DNA of 64,000 nt, from the NCBI GenBank assembly GCA_041389885.1, contig JAWKRB010000017.1:62001-126000 (forward strand), given 5' to 3'. Positions 8,750 to 17,319 of the stretch are shown piece after piece. Each line of letters begins with the position of its first letter. Within the stretch, counting starts at the first letter, position 1. The stretch is from JAWKRB01 sp041389885 (GTDB lineage Bacteria; Myxococcota_A; Polyangia; Polyangiales; Ga0077539). The translations under genes were made by a program, and so were the position numbers. The notes under the pieces are model-generated. The model ran no database searches. It was given only the letters and a program-made list of their open reading frames with translations, and was not told where the DNA came from.

Positions 8750-10402
8750 TCAGGGCGAGGCGGCCGCGAGGCGAGCGAGAAAGCGCCTCGCGTCCGCGCG
8801 CTGCGGGTCGATCGCCAGGGCCTGCTGGAGCGCCGCCCGCGCCGGCCCGACCGAGCGCGCGCGCAGCTCGAAGAGCGCGAGCTGCACCCAGGCGTCGGCG
8901 CTGCGGAGGGCGCGGGCGCGGGCGTTGAGCGCGCGCGCCTCGGCGCCCCGCCCCGCCCGGGCGAAGCCCTCGGCGAGGGCGACCAGCGCCTCGGGCGGCG
9001 GCGTCGGCGTCTCGCGCAGGTAACGCTCGACCTCTCGCGTCGCGCCGCTCGGGTCCACCGGCATCCTGCGCTCCACGCGCAGCGACACGGCGTCGTACCA
9101 GAGCGCCGCCTGCTCGCTCGGCAGGCCCCCGAGCTGACGGAGCAGCGAGCTGAGGTCGCGGTCGTCTCGCGTGCGCGCGGGCCGCGCGGGCACGCACGAC
9201 GCGGGGAGCCCGAGGGAGGGTCGCGCGAGCGTGAGCACCTCGAGCGCCTCCTGGTCGATCCTGGCGGGGAGGAGGTGACAGTTGTCTTGAAAGCTCTCCC
9301 ACCCCGACAGGCGCTGCGGCGCCGCCGCGGCGATCGCCTCGTCGGTGTCGCGCAGCACGACGCCCTCCTGCGCCGCGACCCGACGGATCAGCTCGTTGAC
9401 CCGCGCCGACGCGCGCATCGCGAAGGAGTCGCGCTCGAGGGCCCGCTGAAGGCCGTCGCGCGCCGCCGCGAGGTCGCCCGCCCTCGCGTAGAGCACGCCG
9501 CGCTCGAAATCGAGCGAGGCCGGGTCCCCTGGACCGGTCGCGGGTGGCAGGGCCTCGGCGGCGGCGCGCGCGCCGACGGTCGCCTCGACGAAGCGCGCGT
9601 CGAGGCGAGCGGGCGCGCTGCGCTCGGCGGGCATGCTCGAGGGAGGCATCCAGAGGTTCGAGGGCATGGTGCTGACCACGAGCCCGACGCGGCGGGCGCG
9701 GGTCTCCCCCGCGGCGCGGCGCAGAAACGACTCGAACTGCGCCAGGCGCCCGGCGAGCGGCGCGTTGCCGTCTCGCGGGGCCCGGTCGAAGAGTCCGCCG
9801 AGGCGCGTGAGCAGGCGGCTCGGGTAGCGGAGCCGACGCGCCCAGAGCCTCGTCGAGTCGGTCGGCAGCATGAAGCGAAGGTTGTGCCCGAAGGTCACGA
9901 CGACGACGTCGGGCGACTCTCGCATGACCTCGTCGAAGCGCCGCTGCAGGTGCTCGAGCCCCGATCCCGGGATGGCGCAGTTGAGGACCTCGACGCGGCG
10001 ACCGCACGGCAGCCGCGCCCCCAGCACGCCGAGCGACTCCCCCAGCTGCTCGGCGCTGGACTCTCCGATCACCGCGACGCGCGCGAGGCCCGGCGTGCGC
10101 GCCCGTCGGATCCAGCGGGCGCGGGACGTCCCCGGCAGGCCCGCGTTCGTCTCGATCAGGGCGCCGCCGACGCGTCGAAAGCAGGGCTGGAGGTAGTTCA
10201 GGCTGCGCCCGACGAACTCCACCTCGGCGCGCAGCTCGGGGGTCTCGGGGAACAGCGCGCGGGCTACGCCCTCGGCGACGAGCAGCGGCGTCAGCACGGC
10301 GCCGAGCGCGATCCCCGCCCGAAGCGCGCCGGGCCGCGCGCGCAGTCGGTCTGCGAGCGAGCGGGGCGGCGCCGAGGGGGGATCGTTCGAGGGAGGGCTC
10401 AT
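8750..10402 (-). CDS. Membrane-anchored SGNH-fold protein with C-terminal TPR-like repeats
   Basis: 550 residues. One hydrophobic span at about 28-44, then an SGNH/GDSL-type fold: IGESSAEQ (block I, Ser115 or Ser116), FGHN (171-174, block III-like with Asn174) and DNCHL (373-377, Asp/His pair of block V). The triad is therefore possible, but the spacing between the blocks is unusually long because helical TPR-like segments (about 295-325) are inserted. The last 110 residues again look like TPR helices. Family members deacylate or acylate surface glycans and lipids; the substrate is unknown. The gene is convergent with the methyltransferase and divergent from a lipoprotein gene. Confidence 0.7.
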   Translation of the reverse strand: MSPPSNDPPSAPPRSLADRLRARPGALRAGIALGAVLTPLLVAEGVARALFPETPELRAEVEFVGRSLNYLQPCFRRVGGALIETNAGLPGTSRARWIRRARTPGLARVAVIGESSAEQLGESLGVLGARLPCGRRVEVLNCAIPGSGLEHLQRRFDEVMRESPDVVVVTFGHNLRFMLPTDSTRLWARRLRYPSRLLTRLGGLFDRAPRDGNAPLAGRLAQFESFLRRAAGETRARRVGLVVSTMPSNLWMPPSSMPAERSAPARLDARFVEATVGARAAAEALPPATGPGDPASLDFERGVLYARAGDLAAARDGLQRALERDSFAMRASARVNELIRRVAAQEGVVLRDTDEAIAAAAPQRLSGWESFQDNCHLLPARIDQEALEVLTLARPSLGLPASCVPARPARTRDDRDLSSLLRQLGGLPSEQAALWYDAVSLRVERRMPVDPSGATREVERYLRETPTPPPEALVALAEGFARAGRGAEARALNARARALRSADAWVQLALFELRARSVGPARAALQQALAIDPQRADARRFLARLAAASP

Positions 10403-10493
10403 GCGTTCGCGCGGCGGCCGCGGTCGACGCTACCATAGGGCTCGGCGCGCCCTCCCCAACGACGCCCGCCCTGAGCGATACTCTGGGGCCGAA

Positions 10494-11402
10494 ATGACGC
10501 GTCGATCACGCCTGCCTCGCTTGCGCGCCGGGTCCAGAGGGGCGCTCCGACCCATGACCGCTCGCGCCGCCGCCTTCGCCGCCTTCGGCGCTCTGTCGTG
10601 CAGCCAGGTCGTCACCGAGTCAGACCTCGCCGCCACGGAGTCGCTCACGACACGCACGGGGACGGTCGGCCTGTTCTACTTCGACGACTCGGCGCACCTC
10701 CCCAACGCCATGATCACCAGCTTTCGCGAGACCACGTGGAGGTGGTCGGCGCACCTCGACAGACGCGTCGAGGGCCCTGCACGGTCACCGTACTGCACCG
10801 ACGCAGGGCGGCTGGCGCCGATCCCGACGATGAACCGCTACGTCAGCGCGGGAGACGTCACCGTCTCCGACGGACGCTCGGACATCACCCAGCCGCCCGG
10901 CGACAACCGCCAGTACGATCGCTCGCGGGGCACCGTGCCAGCGTGGAGGGAGGGGGCGCGTCTGACGGTGACGAGCGCGGGCGGGGAGATCCCGTCGTTC
11001 ATGACCTCGGTCGTCGTGCCCTCTCGCCCCGCGGTGACCTCCCCCGTCGGCCCGGGGGAGCGCGGCTTGTCCTGGACGCGGGCCCAGCCCCTCACGATTC
11101 GACGGCTCCAAGGCGGGTACGGCGACTTCGTGGTCTACGTCTTTCAGAACGAGACTCCTAGCCGCGACCCCGCCGTGCCGGTCGCCCCGAGGGTCCACAT
11201 CGTCTGCACCTTCCCAGGGTCGGTGACGGAGGCGACCCTCCCCGCCGCTGCGCTCCGCGACCTCCGACTCCCGACGACGTTCCAGGATCGGGTGCAGGTC
11301 TCGATCGAGACCCGCGACAGCACCACGATCTCCGCCGGCGACTATCAGATCGAGGCCGCGGCCACCTACAGTGGCCCGTCGTTCGACCTCCTCGTGGAGT
11401 GA
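10494..11402 (+). CDS. Lipoprotein of unknown function
   Basis: 302 residues from the ATG at 10494; a second in-frame ATG at 10554 would give a 16-residue signal ending directly at FGALSC, so the true start may be the later one. The mature part has no domain I recognise. It is rich in beta-strand-type sequence (for example VHIVCTFPGS and VQVSIETRD near the C-terminus) and ends with SFDLLVE. The gene is divergent from the SGNH gene and followed at once by a strong hairpin. Confidence 0.6.
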   Translation: MTRRSRLPRLRAGSRGALRPMTARAAAFAAFGALSCSQVVTESDLAATESLTTRTGTVGLFYFDDSAHLPNAMITSFRETTWRWSAHLDRRVEGPARSPYCTDAGRLAPIPTMNRYVSAGDVTVSDGRSDITQPPGDNRQYDRSRGTVPAWREGARLTVTSAGGEIPSFMTSVVVPSRPAVTSPVGPGERGLSWTRAQPLTIRRLQGGYGDFVVYVFQNETPSRDPAVPVAPRVHIVCTFPGSVTEATLPAAALRDLRLPTTFQDRVQVSIETRDSTTISAGDYQIEAAATYSGPSFDLLVE

Positions 11403-11403
11403 G

Positions 11404-11426
11404 GGCGCCGCCGGGGGGCCGGCGCC
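11404..11426 (+). terminator. GC-rich hairpin after the lipoprotein gene
   Basis: Starting one base after the stop codon, GGCGCCG (11404-11410) pairs perfectly with CGGCGCC (11420-11426) around a 9-base loop. A second hairpin, GCCCCTC/GAGGGGC, follows at 11445-11464. Neither has a U-tract, as is usual for GC-rich genomes, so termination is inferred from position. Confidence 0.4.
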
Positions 11427-11560
11427 TCGCCTCGTGGCCGCACCGCCCCTCGCGGGAGAGGGGCGCTCAGCTCACCATCTTCACCAGAAGCCGCCCCTCA
11501 GCCCGACGGGGAGAAGGGCCGACCGAACCGCCGGGGGGTCGCGTGGGGTGAGGTCATGGC

Positions 11561-11773
11561 GTGACGCGCGACGCTCCCCCTTCGAACGCGGAGCGACGCG
11601 CCGCGGCGTGTCAGGTGGCGCTCGACCTCGCGCGCGACCTGGGCTTCGAGCCCCTGCACGCGGGCACGCTGATGCGTGCCCGACTGCTCGAGCCCATGGC
11701 CCTCATGTGGATCAACCTCGCCATCCCGCTGGGCCACGGGCGGGGCATCGCGTTCGGGCTCTTGCGCCGCTGA
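11561..11773 (+). pseudogene. C-terminal remnant of an F420-dependent NADP reductase-like gene
   Basis: The 70-residue frame contains LARDLGFEPLHAG, then RARLLEPMALMWINLAI and AFGLLRR, which is what the last 60 residues of NADPH-dependent F420 reductase-like oxidoreductases look like. The N-terminal Rossmann domain (about 140 residues with the dinucleotide-binding loop) is absent from all frames upstream. I therefore read this as a truncated leftover. It lies convergent to the flavin monooxygenase gene. It could still be expressed from the GTG at 11561, but with no binding domain it would not be an enzyme. Confidence 0.5.
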
Positions 11774-11793
11774 CGGACCGGCTTCGCGCGGCC

Positions 11794-13029
11794 TCAAGAC
11801 CCCGTCGAGACGCTCCCGTCGGGCGCGCGGCCTTCGAGCTCCGCGACGATGCGCTCGCCGACCTCCCAGCCCCATCGCCCGAGGCTCACGCCGCCGAGGG
11901 GCGTGACGTCGAAGCCCGGAAAGAACACGCTGGGGTGCACCCGCGAGCGGCAGCGGCCGTCGGTCACCGGCCAGTGCCGACACCCGTGGGCCTCTTCGAA
12001 GAGCTCGCGCGCGTCGATGAAGCGCTCGAGGCCCGGCTCGTAGCCCGTCGCGAGCACCACGTCATCGAAGCGCTCCTCGCCGTCGGAGAAGACCACGCCG
12101 TCGGCGCTGAGCCCGCGAATCGCGCGCACGTTGCCGTCGATGACGCGGAGGCTCCGGTCGCGGATCCGGGCGATCGCGCCCACGTCCATCACCGGGATGC
12201 GGTGGTGATAGAGCATCCCGTGGATGGGGCCGACCTCGGGCTTGCGCACGCCGAAGGCCGAGAGGTCCGCCGAGAGGAGCTTCATCGGCAGGTCGCGCAT
12301 GCGCACCTCGCGGTCGAAGGCCGCCGTGCCGCGGGTGAGCGCGTGCGTCGCCGCGAGCTTCGCCTCGCGCATCTGGCCGAGGGCGCGAAAGGTCCGGTAG
12401 AGCGCGAGCGTCGGCTTCAGCGGGATGAAGTGCCGCGGCGCGCGCACCCACATCGCGACGGCGCGGGCGCCGCCCTCGAGCAGGTCGACGGCGATCTCGG
12501 CGCCCGAGTTCCCGCTCCCGACGACGAGCACCGAGCGACCGCGGAACGACGTCGGGTTGCGGTACGAAGCGCTGTGGAGCACGCGGCCGGCGAAGCCCTC
12601 GGCGCCGTCGAAGCGAGTCTCGACCGGCACGCGGTTCACCGAGGTCGCGACGGCGAGGTAGCGCGCGTGCAGCACGCCCCGCGAGGTCTCGACGCGCCAG
12701 GGGTGGGCGCCGGGCTGCGCGCCCACGCGCTCGACGCGGGTGCCGAGGCGGAGGTGCGGCGCGAGGTCGTGGTGCGTCGCGTAGTCGTTGAAGTACGCGA
12801 TGAGCTGCTCTCGCCCGAGGAGCATCGGGTACGCCGCGCGCAACCCGCCGTCGCGCGGCAGGTCGTGGTCCGGCGAGTGGAGGCGCACGCGGTCGTAGGT
12901 GCCCTTCCAGAAGCTCCCGACGCCGTCGCCCTGCTCGAGCAGCGCGAAGCGGACGCGGGGCGAGCGGCGCAGGCGCGCGGCCGTCGCGAGGCCCGCGAAG
13001 CCGGCGCCCACGACGAGCACGTCGAACAT
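11794..13029 (-). CDS. FAD-dependent class B flavin monooxygenase
   Basis: 411 residues from the ATG at 13029; a GTG at 13053 adds eight residues and has AAGGA close in front, so either start is possible. VVGAGFAG (6-13) binds FAD, GSFWKGTYD follows, FAGRVLHSASY fits the class B fingerprint FxGxxxHxxxY, VVGSGNSGAE is the NADPH-binding second Rossmann loop, and ATGYEPG is the late conserved loop. These enzymes insert one oxygen atom into a heteroatom or carbonyl substrate using NADPH. The Tyr at the end of the fingerprint favours an FMO/N-hydroxylase-type rather than Baeyer-Villiger enzyme. Divergent from the aldonolactone-oxidase-like gene, with a 205 to 229-bp control region between. Confidence 0.85.
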   Translation of the reverse strand: MFDVLVVGAGFAGLATAARLRRSPRVRFALLEQGDGVGSFWKGTYDRVRLHSPDHDLPRDGGLRAAYPMLLGREQLIAYFNDYATHHDLAPHLRLGTRVERVGAQPGAHPWRVETSRGVLHARYLAVATSVNRVPVETRFDGAEGFAGRVLHSASYRNPTSFRGRSVLVVGSGNSGAEIAVDLLEGGARAVAMWVRAPRHFIPLKPTLALYRTFRALGQMREAKLAATHALTRGTAAFDREVRMRDLPMKLLSADLSAFGVRKPEVGPIHGMLYHHRIPVMDVGAIARIRDRSLRVIDGNVRAIRGLSADGVVFSDGEERFDDVVLATGYEPGLERFIDARELFEEAHGCRHWPVTDGRCRSRVHPSVFFPGFDVTPLGGVSLGRWGWEVGERIVAELEGRAPDGSVSTGS

Positions 13030-13121
13030 CGAGTCGTCGGTCGAGGCGGTCACGGTCCTTGTGTAGCGCGAGCGCGTCCCGAGAGGACAGCGCCGCCGCG
13101 CTCCGCCCGACAGGTCGCAGG

Positions 13122-13205
13122 GCAAAACTTTGTTTGCCGCCTCGTCGCTGGATCGCGCGCGCGGTCGAAGGTAAGGGTCGTACCTCAGACCCGCGCACGG
13201 CTCTG
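13122..13205 (+). promoter_or_regulatory. Composite promoter element shared with 17191-17276
   Basis: An AT-rich inverted repeat AAAC-TTT-GTTT (13125-13135) followed by GCCG, and 61 bases after it CAGACCCGCGCACGGCTCTG (13186-13205). The same pair occurs with 64-base spacing in front of the thioredoxin-like gene at 17320. Located 54-137 bp upstream of the ATG at 13259. The inverted half could be an operator and the second part the transcription start region; this is inference. Confidence 0.55.
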
Positions 13206-13258
13206 AGAGCCCTCCAGCGCACGACCGCGAATGCGGTGAGAAGGGAGCTGTCCCCTCC

Positions 13259-15052
13259 ATGACGCCTCTGTACATCGGCGCGGCGGCGATCGCCGTGCTG
13301 TGCGCGGTGCTCCTGCGCCGCGCGCCCTCGGGTCCTCCACGGGTGCTCGCGCGCCCGCGGCGGCTGCCCTGGGTGCACTCGACGATCCGCGTGACGCGGG
13401 AGGCGTGGCGCAATTGGAGCGGCGAGCTCTCGTGTCGCCCGCGGCGGCTCTACTGCGACGACGCCGGCGGCCCCTGGCGATCCCCGCGCACCCTCGACGA
13501 CCTCCAGGCCATCGTGCGCGACGCGAGGGCCGAGGGCGTGCGGGTGAGGGTCTTCGGCTCGTCGCACTCCTGGTCGCGGCTGGCGCCCTGCGACGACGGG
13601 TACATGGTCGACAACCGGATGATCGGCGCGGAGGGCGATCACTACGCGCTCCGCGTCGAGCCCGCGTCGCCCGACGACGGTCGGCGCGCGCGGGTGACCA
13701 CGCCGCCGGGGCTGCTCTCCAGCGAGCTCGAGCAGTGGCTCTGGGACATGGGCTACACGCTCCCCACGAGCGCCGTCGAGGACTGCTTCACCGTCGGGGG
13801 CATGGTCGCGACGGCGACGCACGGCTCGGGCATGGACGTGGGCACGCTCTCGGACCTCGTCGTCGGCATGACCTTCATCGACGGCCGCGGCGAGGTGCGC
13901 CGCTGGACGCGTGAGACCGCGACGGCCGACGAGCTCGCGGCGATCCAGTGCGGCCTCGGGTGCCTCGGGCTCATCTATGACATCACCCTCGAGGTCGACC
14001 CCCGCGCCGAGGCGCTCTTCACGTCTCGCACGGTCCCGTACGCCTCGCTCTTCGCCGACACCGACGAGGCGCGCGCGGCGCTGCGCGACCTGCACGAGCG
14101 CCACCGCTGGGTGGAGTACTTCTGGTGGCCCTTTCGCTTCAGCGGCCTGCCCCTGCTGTCGAGGCCCGAGATCAACCCCGAGGTCTGGGTGCTCACCCTC
14201 GACCGCGTCGTGCCCTCCGACGCGAAGCCCCGCGGCGCCCTCGAGCGCTTCTGGCACACGCGCGTGCTCGACCTCGGCGCCATGGTGAGCTGCGGGCTGC
14301 TGATGAGCGCGCTGCGGCGCGCCCCTCGCCTCGCGTTCGTGCTCCCGTGGGTGACCTGCTTCACCAACCTCTGGGTGCGGGCGCGCTCCGGCGCGTGGCG
14401 CGTGCCCTTCTTCGAGGGACAGCATTTCGTGAACGCCACCGGCGTCGAGTTCGTGCGGGCGCTCGCGGCGGAGTGGAGCGTGCCCTTCGAGCGCGGCGCG
14501 CCGCTCGGCGCGGCGGACGGGTGGGAGCGCGTGCGACGGTCCTTCGCGACGCTCCACGAGCACTGCGTCGCCGCCTTCGAGGCGCACCCGCTGACGGACC
14601 CGCGGGCGTCGCCGGTGATCCTCTCGGTGGAGATGCGCGTGCTCGCGGCGAGCGGCGCGCTGCTGAGCCCCGGCTACCAGCCCCCCGAGCGCCGCGAGGC
14701 CGTGCGCTACGCCGCCGCGGAGATCGTGACCAGCGCGGCGCACCCGGCGTGGGCGGGGTTCCTCGACGCGACCAACCGCGCGTTCACCGCGCGCCCCGAG
14801 GTGTTCGGCCCCGAGGTGCGCTGCCACCACGCCAAGCCCTTTCACGGCGTCGCGCACCCCGACTTTCCCGTCGGCGGGATGGGCGCCTACCTCCGCGCCC
14901 AGTACGAGGCCGCGGGCACGTGGCAGCGCTTTCTCGCCGTGCGCCGCGCGGTCGACCCCGACGGGATCTTCTTGAACGACTACCTCCGGGCGTGGTTCGA
15001 CGAGCACCGCCCTGCGGCGGCGGAGCCGTCGACGCCCTCGCGGGCCGCGTAG
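13259..15052 (+). CDS. VAO-type FAD-linked oxidoreductase, D-arabinono-lactone/L-gulonolactone oxidase-like
   Basis: 597 residues. One N-terminal membrane span (3-20), then the PCMH-type FAD domain: FGSSHSWS (99-106), whose His103 sits where aldonolactone oxidases carry covalent FAD, and GGMVATATHGSG, the second FAD-binding loop. The C-terminal part ends with VDPDGIFLNDYLRAWF, as in the ALO family. The protein is about 150 residues longer than the usual bacterial members and membrane-anchored, so the substrate may not be a free sugar lactone. AAGGGAG lies 11 bases before the ATG. It is divergent from the monooxygenase and convergent with the response regulator. Confidence 0.82.
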   Translation: MTPLYIGAAAIAVLCAVLLRRAPSGPPRVLARPRRLPWVHSTIRVTREAWRNWSGELSCRPRRLYCDDAGGPWRSPRTLDDLQAIVRDARAEGVRVRVFGSSHSWSRLAPCDDGYMVDNRMIGAEGDHYALRVEPASPDDGRRARVTTPPGLLSSELEQWLWDMGYTLPTSAVEDCFTVGGMVATATHGSGMDVGTLSDLVVGMTFIDGRGEVRRWTRETATADELAAIQCGLGCLGLIYDITLEVDPRAEALFTSRTVPYASLFADTDEARAALRDLHERHRWVEYFWWPFRFSGLPLLSRPEINPEVWVLTLDRVVPSDAKPRGALERFWHTRVLDLGAMVSCGLLMSALRRAPRLAFVLPWVTCFTNLWVRARSGAWRVPFFEGQHFVNATGVEFVRALAAEWSVPFERGAPLGAADGWERVRRSFATLHEHCVAAFEAHPLTDPRASPVILSVEMRVLAASGALLSPGYQPPERREAVRYAAAEIVTSAAHPAWAGFLDATNRAFTARPEVFGPEVRCHHAKPFHGVAHPDFPVGGMGAYLRAQYEAAGTWQRFLAVRRAVDPDGIFLNDYLRAWFDEHRPAAAEPSTPSRAA

Positions 15053-15095
15053 CGACGCGGGCGCGACCGCTCGGTCCGATGACTCGATCGAGCCT

Positions 15096-15731
15096 CTAGT
15101 CGATGAGCCCCACGCGGTGCGCGTACACGATGATGTCGGCGATGCTCTGCGCCTCGAGCTTCGCCTTGATCGCGGCGACGTGGTTGCTCACGGTGCTGGT
15201 GCTGAGGTCGAGCTGCGCGGCGATGTCGGTCACGCGCTGACCCTCGATGACCAGGGTGAAGACCTGGTGCTCCCGCGACGAGAGCCTGCGGTGCGGCAGC
15301 GCCGTCGAGCCGCCGCCCGGCGTCGGAGGGCGACTCACGGCGGTCGGCGCGCTCCAGGGGTCGCCCGACGCCACGACGCGGATCGCCTCGAGGAGCCGCT
15401 CCGGCGCGCTCGCCTTCGAGAGGTACGCGTCGGCGCCGCTCTCGATCAGGTGCGCCGCGTACTGCTCCTCGGGGTACATCGACAGCACGATCACCCGCCC
15501 CTCGGGGCGCTGCGCCTTCACCCGGCGCAGCACCTCCGCGCCGGCCACGCGCGGGAGCGAGAGGTCGAGCACCATCACGTCCCACACGAAGCCCTCGCGC
15601 AGCGCGCGCTGCAGCGCCTGTCGCCCGTCCGTCGCGGTGCCGACGACCTCGAGGTCGGGGGTCTCGGCGATGAGCCGCCGGAGCCCCCCGAGCACGATCT
15701 CGTGGTCGTCGGCGAGAAAGACCCGGATCAC
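15096..15731 (-). CDS. NarL/FixJ-family response regulator
   Basis: 211 residues. Receiver domain with DDH (8-10), phosphorylatable Asp56 in MVLDLSLP and the late Lys of YLSKAS; a LuxR-type helix-turn-helix follows (about 148-205) with LSSREHQVFTLV and DIAAQLDLSTSTVSNHV. It should bind DNA as a phosphorylated dimer. The GTG start overlaps the TGA of the histidine kinase by four bases (GTGA, 15728-15731), so kinase and regulator are translated together, kinase first. Candidate binding sites are the AAAC-N3-GTTT inverted repeats on both sides of the pair. Confidence 0.92.
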   Translation of the reverse strand: MIRVFLADDHEIVLGGLRRLIAETPDLEVVGTATDGRQALQRALREGFVWDVMVLDLSLPRVAGAEVLRRVKAQRPEGRVIVLSMYPEEQYAAHLIESGADAYLSKASAPERLLEAIRVVASGDPWSAPTAVSRPPTPGGGSTALPHRRLSSREHQVFTLVIEGQRVTDIAAQLDLSTSTVSNHVAAIKAKLEAQSIADIIVYAHRVGLID

Positions 15732-17149
15732 GCGCCGCCTCCCCGCGCCGCGAGCGGGAGCGTGCAGGAGAGCAGCGTCCCGCCCCCCTCGGCGGGGCCG
15801 ACGGCGAGCTCTCCCCCGAGCGAGCGCGCGCGCTCTCGCATGCCGAGCAGCCCCATGCCCTCGCCCGAGCGCGGCGCGCGGAGGCCGACGCCGTCGTCTC
15901 GCACCCGGAGCGAGAGCGCCGCGCCGTCGACGCGGAGGTCGACCTCGACGCGGCTCGCCCGCGCGTGCCGCTGCACGTTGGTGAGCGCCTCCTGGAGGAT
16001 CCGAAACGCCGCGGAGCTCACCTCGTCGGCGGCCGACGGCTCGCCCCGGTCGTCCCCGGCCTCGGGAGGCGCGCCGCCGCCCTCGACGCGAAGCTCGCAG
16101 GCGAGGCCGCTGTGGCGCTCGGTGGAGCGAACGAGCCACTCCGCCGCCGCGACGAGGCCGCGGTCCTCGAGGATCCTGGGGCGCAGCCGGGTGATGGTGT
16201 CGCGGGTGCCGTCGGCGACGCGGCGCACGAGCTCGTCGAGCTCCTCGAGGTTGGCCTGCACGCTCGTCGGCGCGCGGGCGAAGCGCCGCAGCGTCGTGGC
16301 GAGCGCGAGGCGCACCGCCGAGACGCTCTGTCCGAGGTCGTCGTGGAGCTCTCGGGCGATGCGGCGTCGCTCCAGCTCGCTCGCCCGGTCGAGGTGCTCC
16401 GCGAGGCCGCGCAGCTCGACGGTGCGCGCCTCGACCTCGGACTGGAGGCCCTCGCGCTGCGCTTCGATGAGCGCCTGCGAGCGCTCGAGGTCGAGCTGCT
16501 GGAGAAAGCCGTGACGCGCGACGAGGTAGGCGCGATGCCCGTACGCGATGGCGACGCCGACGGAGAACGCGAGGTACGAGACCGCCGACCCGAAGAAGGG
16601 CGACCCCAGCGCGCTCGGGCGGGTGGCGACGAAGCCGACGAAGAGCGACGCGCCGAGCGCGCTCGCGAACGCCACCCGCAGCGAGAGGCGCACCGGGAAC
16701 ACGATGCTGGTGATCACCAGGGGGTGGAGGAAGTGGAACCACGGCGTCTCGAAATCGCCGATGGTCGCCATGCTCGCGGACATCGCGCCGAGCTCGACGC
16801 ACCAGATCGCGACGCACGCCGCGAAGGGCACGCCGCGCAGCTCGCGCCGCCCGCCCAGCACCAGCAGCGCGGCGACGCTGGCGACCAGCACGCAGGTGCG
16901 CAGCGAGCGCATCCCCTCGACGGCGCCGGGCAGCGCGTCGACGGTGGCCACGTCGAAGGGCCACCACAGCAGGTTGACGACGATCGACCACGTCGCGATG
17001 AAGCGCGCGAACGAGGCGCACTGCGCGGCGAGGTGGGCCTCCAGCCGGCGCTGGTCGTCGTCACCGCGCAGCTCGGACGCCCCTGGTAGCAGCGGCGCGC
17101 CCAGCAGCGCGCGGAGCCGCTCGATCCATGCGTTGCGCGAGGGGCGCAT
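15728..17149 (-). CDS. Membrane sensor histidine kinase (HisKA_3, NarX/DegS type)
   Basis: 473 residues. About six membrane spans between 48 and 205, no recognisable periplasmic domain, a short coiled coil (216-262), then the HisKA_3 motif RRIARELHDDLGQ with His269 and a HATPase domain with EALTNVQRHA (N box) and DDGVG (G1 box) and GMGLLGMRER (G2). Kinases of this kind sense membrane or redox conditions through their spans. Partner is the overlapping NarL-type regulator. The gene starts 171 bp from the divergent thioredoxin-like gene. Confidence 0.9.
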   Translation of the reverse strand: MRPSRNAWIERLRALLGAPLLPGASELRGDDDQRRLEAHLAAQCASFARFIATWSIVVNLLWWPFDVATVDALPGAVEGMRSLRTCVLVASVAALLVLGGRRELRGVPFAACVAIWCVELGAMSASMATIGDFETPWFHFLHPLVITSIVFPVRLSLRVAFASALGASLFVGFVATRPSALGSPFFGSAVSYLAFSVGVAIAYGHRAYLVARHGFLQQLDLERSQALIEAQREGLQSEVEARTVELRGLAEHLDRASELERRRIARELHDDLGQSVSAVRLALATTLRRFARAPTSVQANLEELDELVRRVADGTRDTITRLRPRILEDRGLVAAAEWLVRSTERHSGLACELRVEGGGAPPEAGDDRGEPSAADEVSSAAFRILQEALTNVQRHARASRVEVDLRVDGAALSLRVRDDGVGLRAPRSGEGMGLLGMRERARSLGGELAVGPAEGGGTLLSCTLPLAARGGGA

Positions 17150-17190
17150 CGACGGGAAAGGTACACCGCCCCGCGGCGGGAGGCCCGACT

Positions 17191-17276
17191 CAAACTATGT
17201 TTGCCGGTCGCCCGACGCGCGCGCGGCGGTGGTACCCAGCAGGGCAGACCGAGCGCAGACCCGCGCGGGGCTCTGG
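17191..17276 (+). promoter_or_regulatory. Composite promoter element shared with 13122-13205
   Basis: AAAC-TAT-GTTT (17192-17202) followed by GCCG, then 64 bases after the start of the inverted repeat CAGACCCGCGCGGGGCTCTG (17256-17275), 18 of 20 identical to the copy at 13186. It lies between the divergent histidine kinase and the thioredoxin-like gene, oriented like the copy upstream of 13259. Confidence 0.55.
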
Positions 17277-17319
17277 TCCGCCCGCGAGCTCCGCTCCTCC
17301 ACCGCCAGACGGAGCGCCG

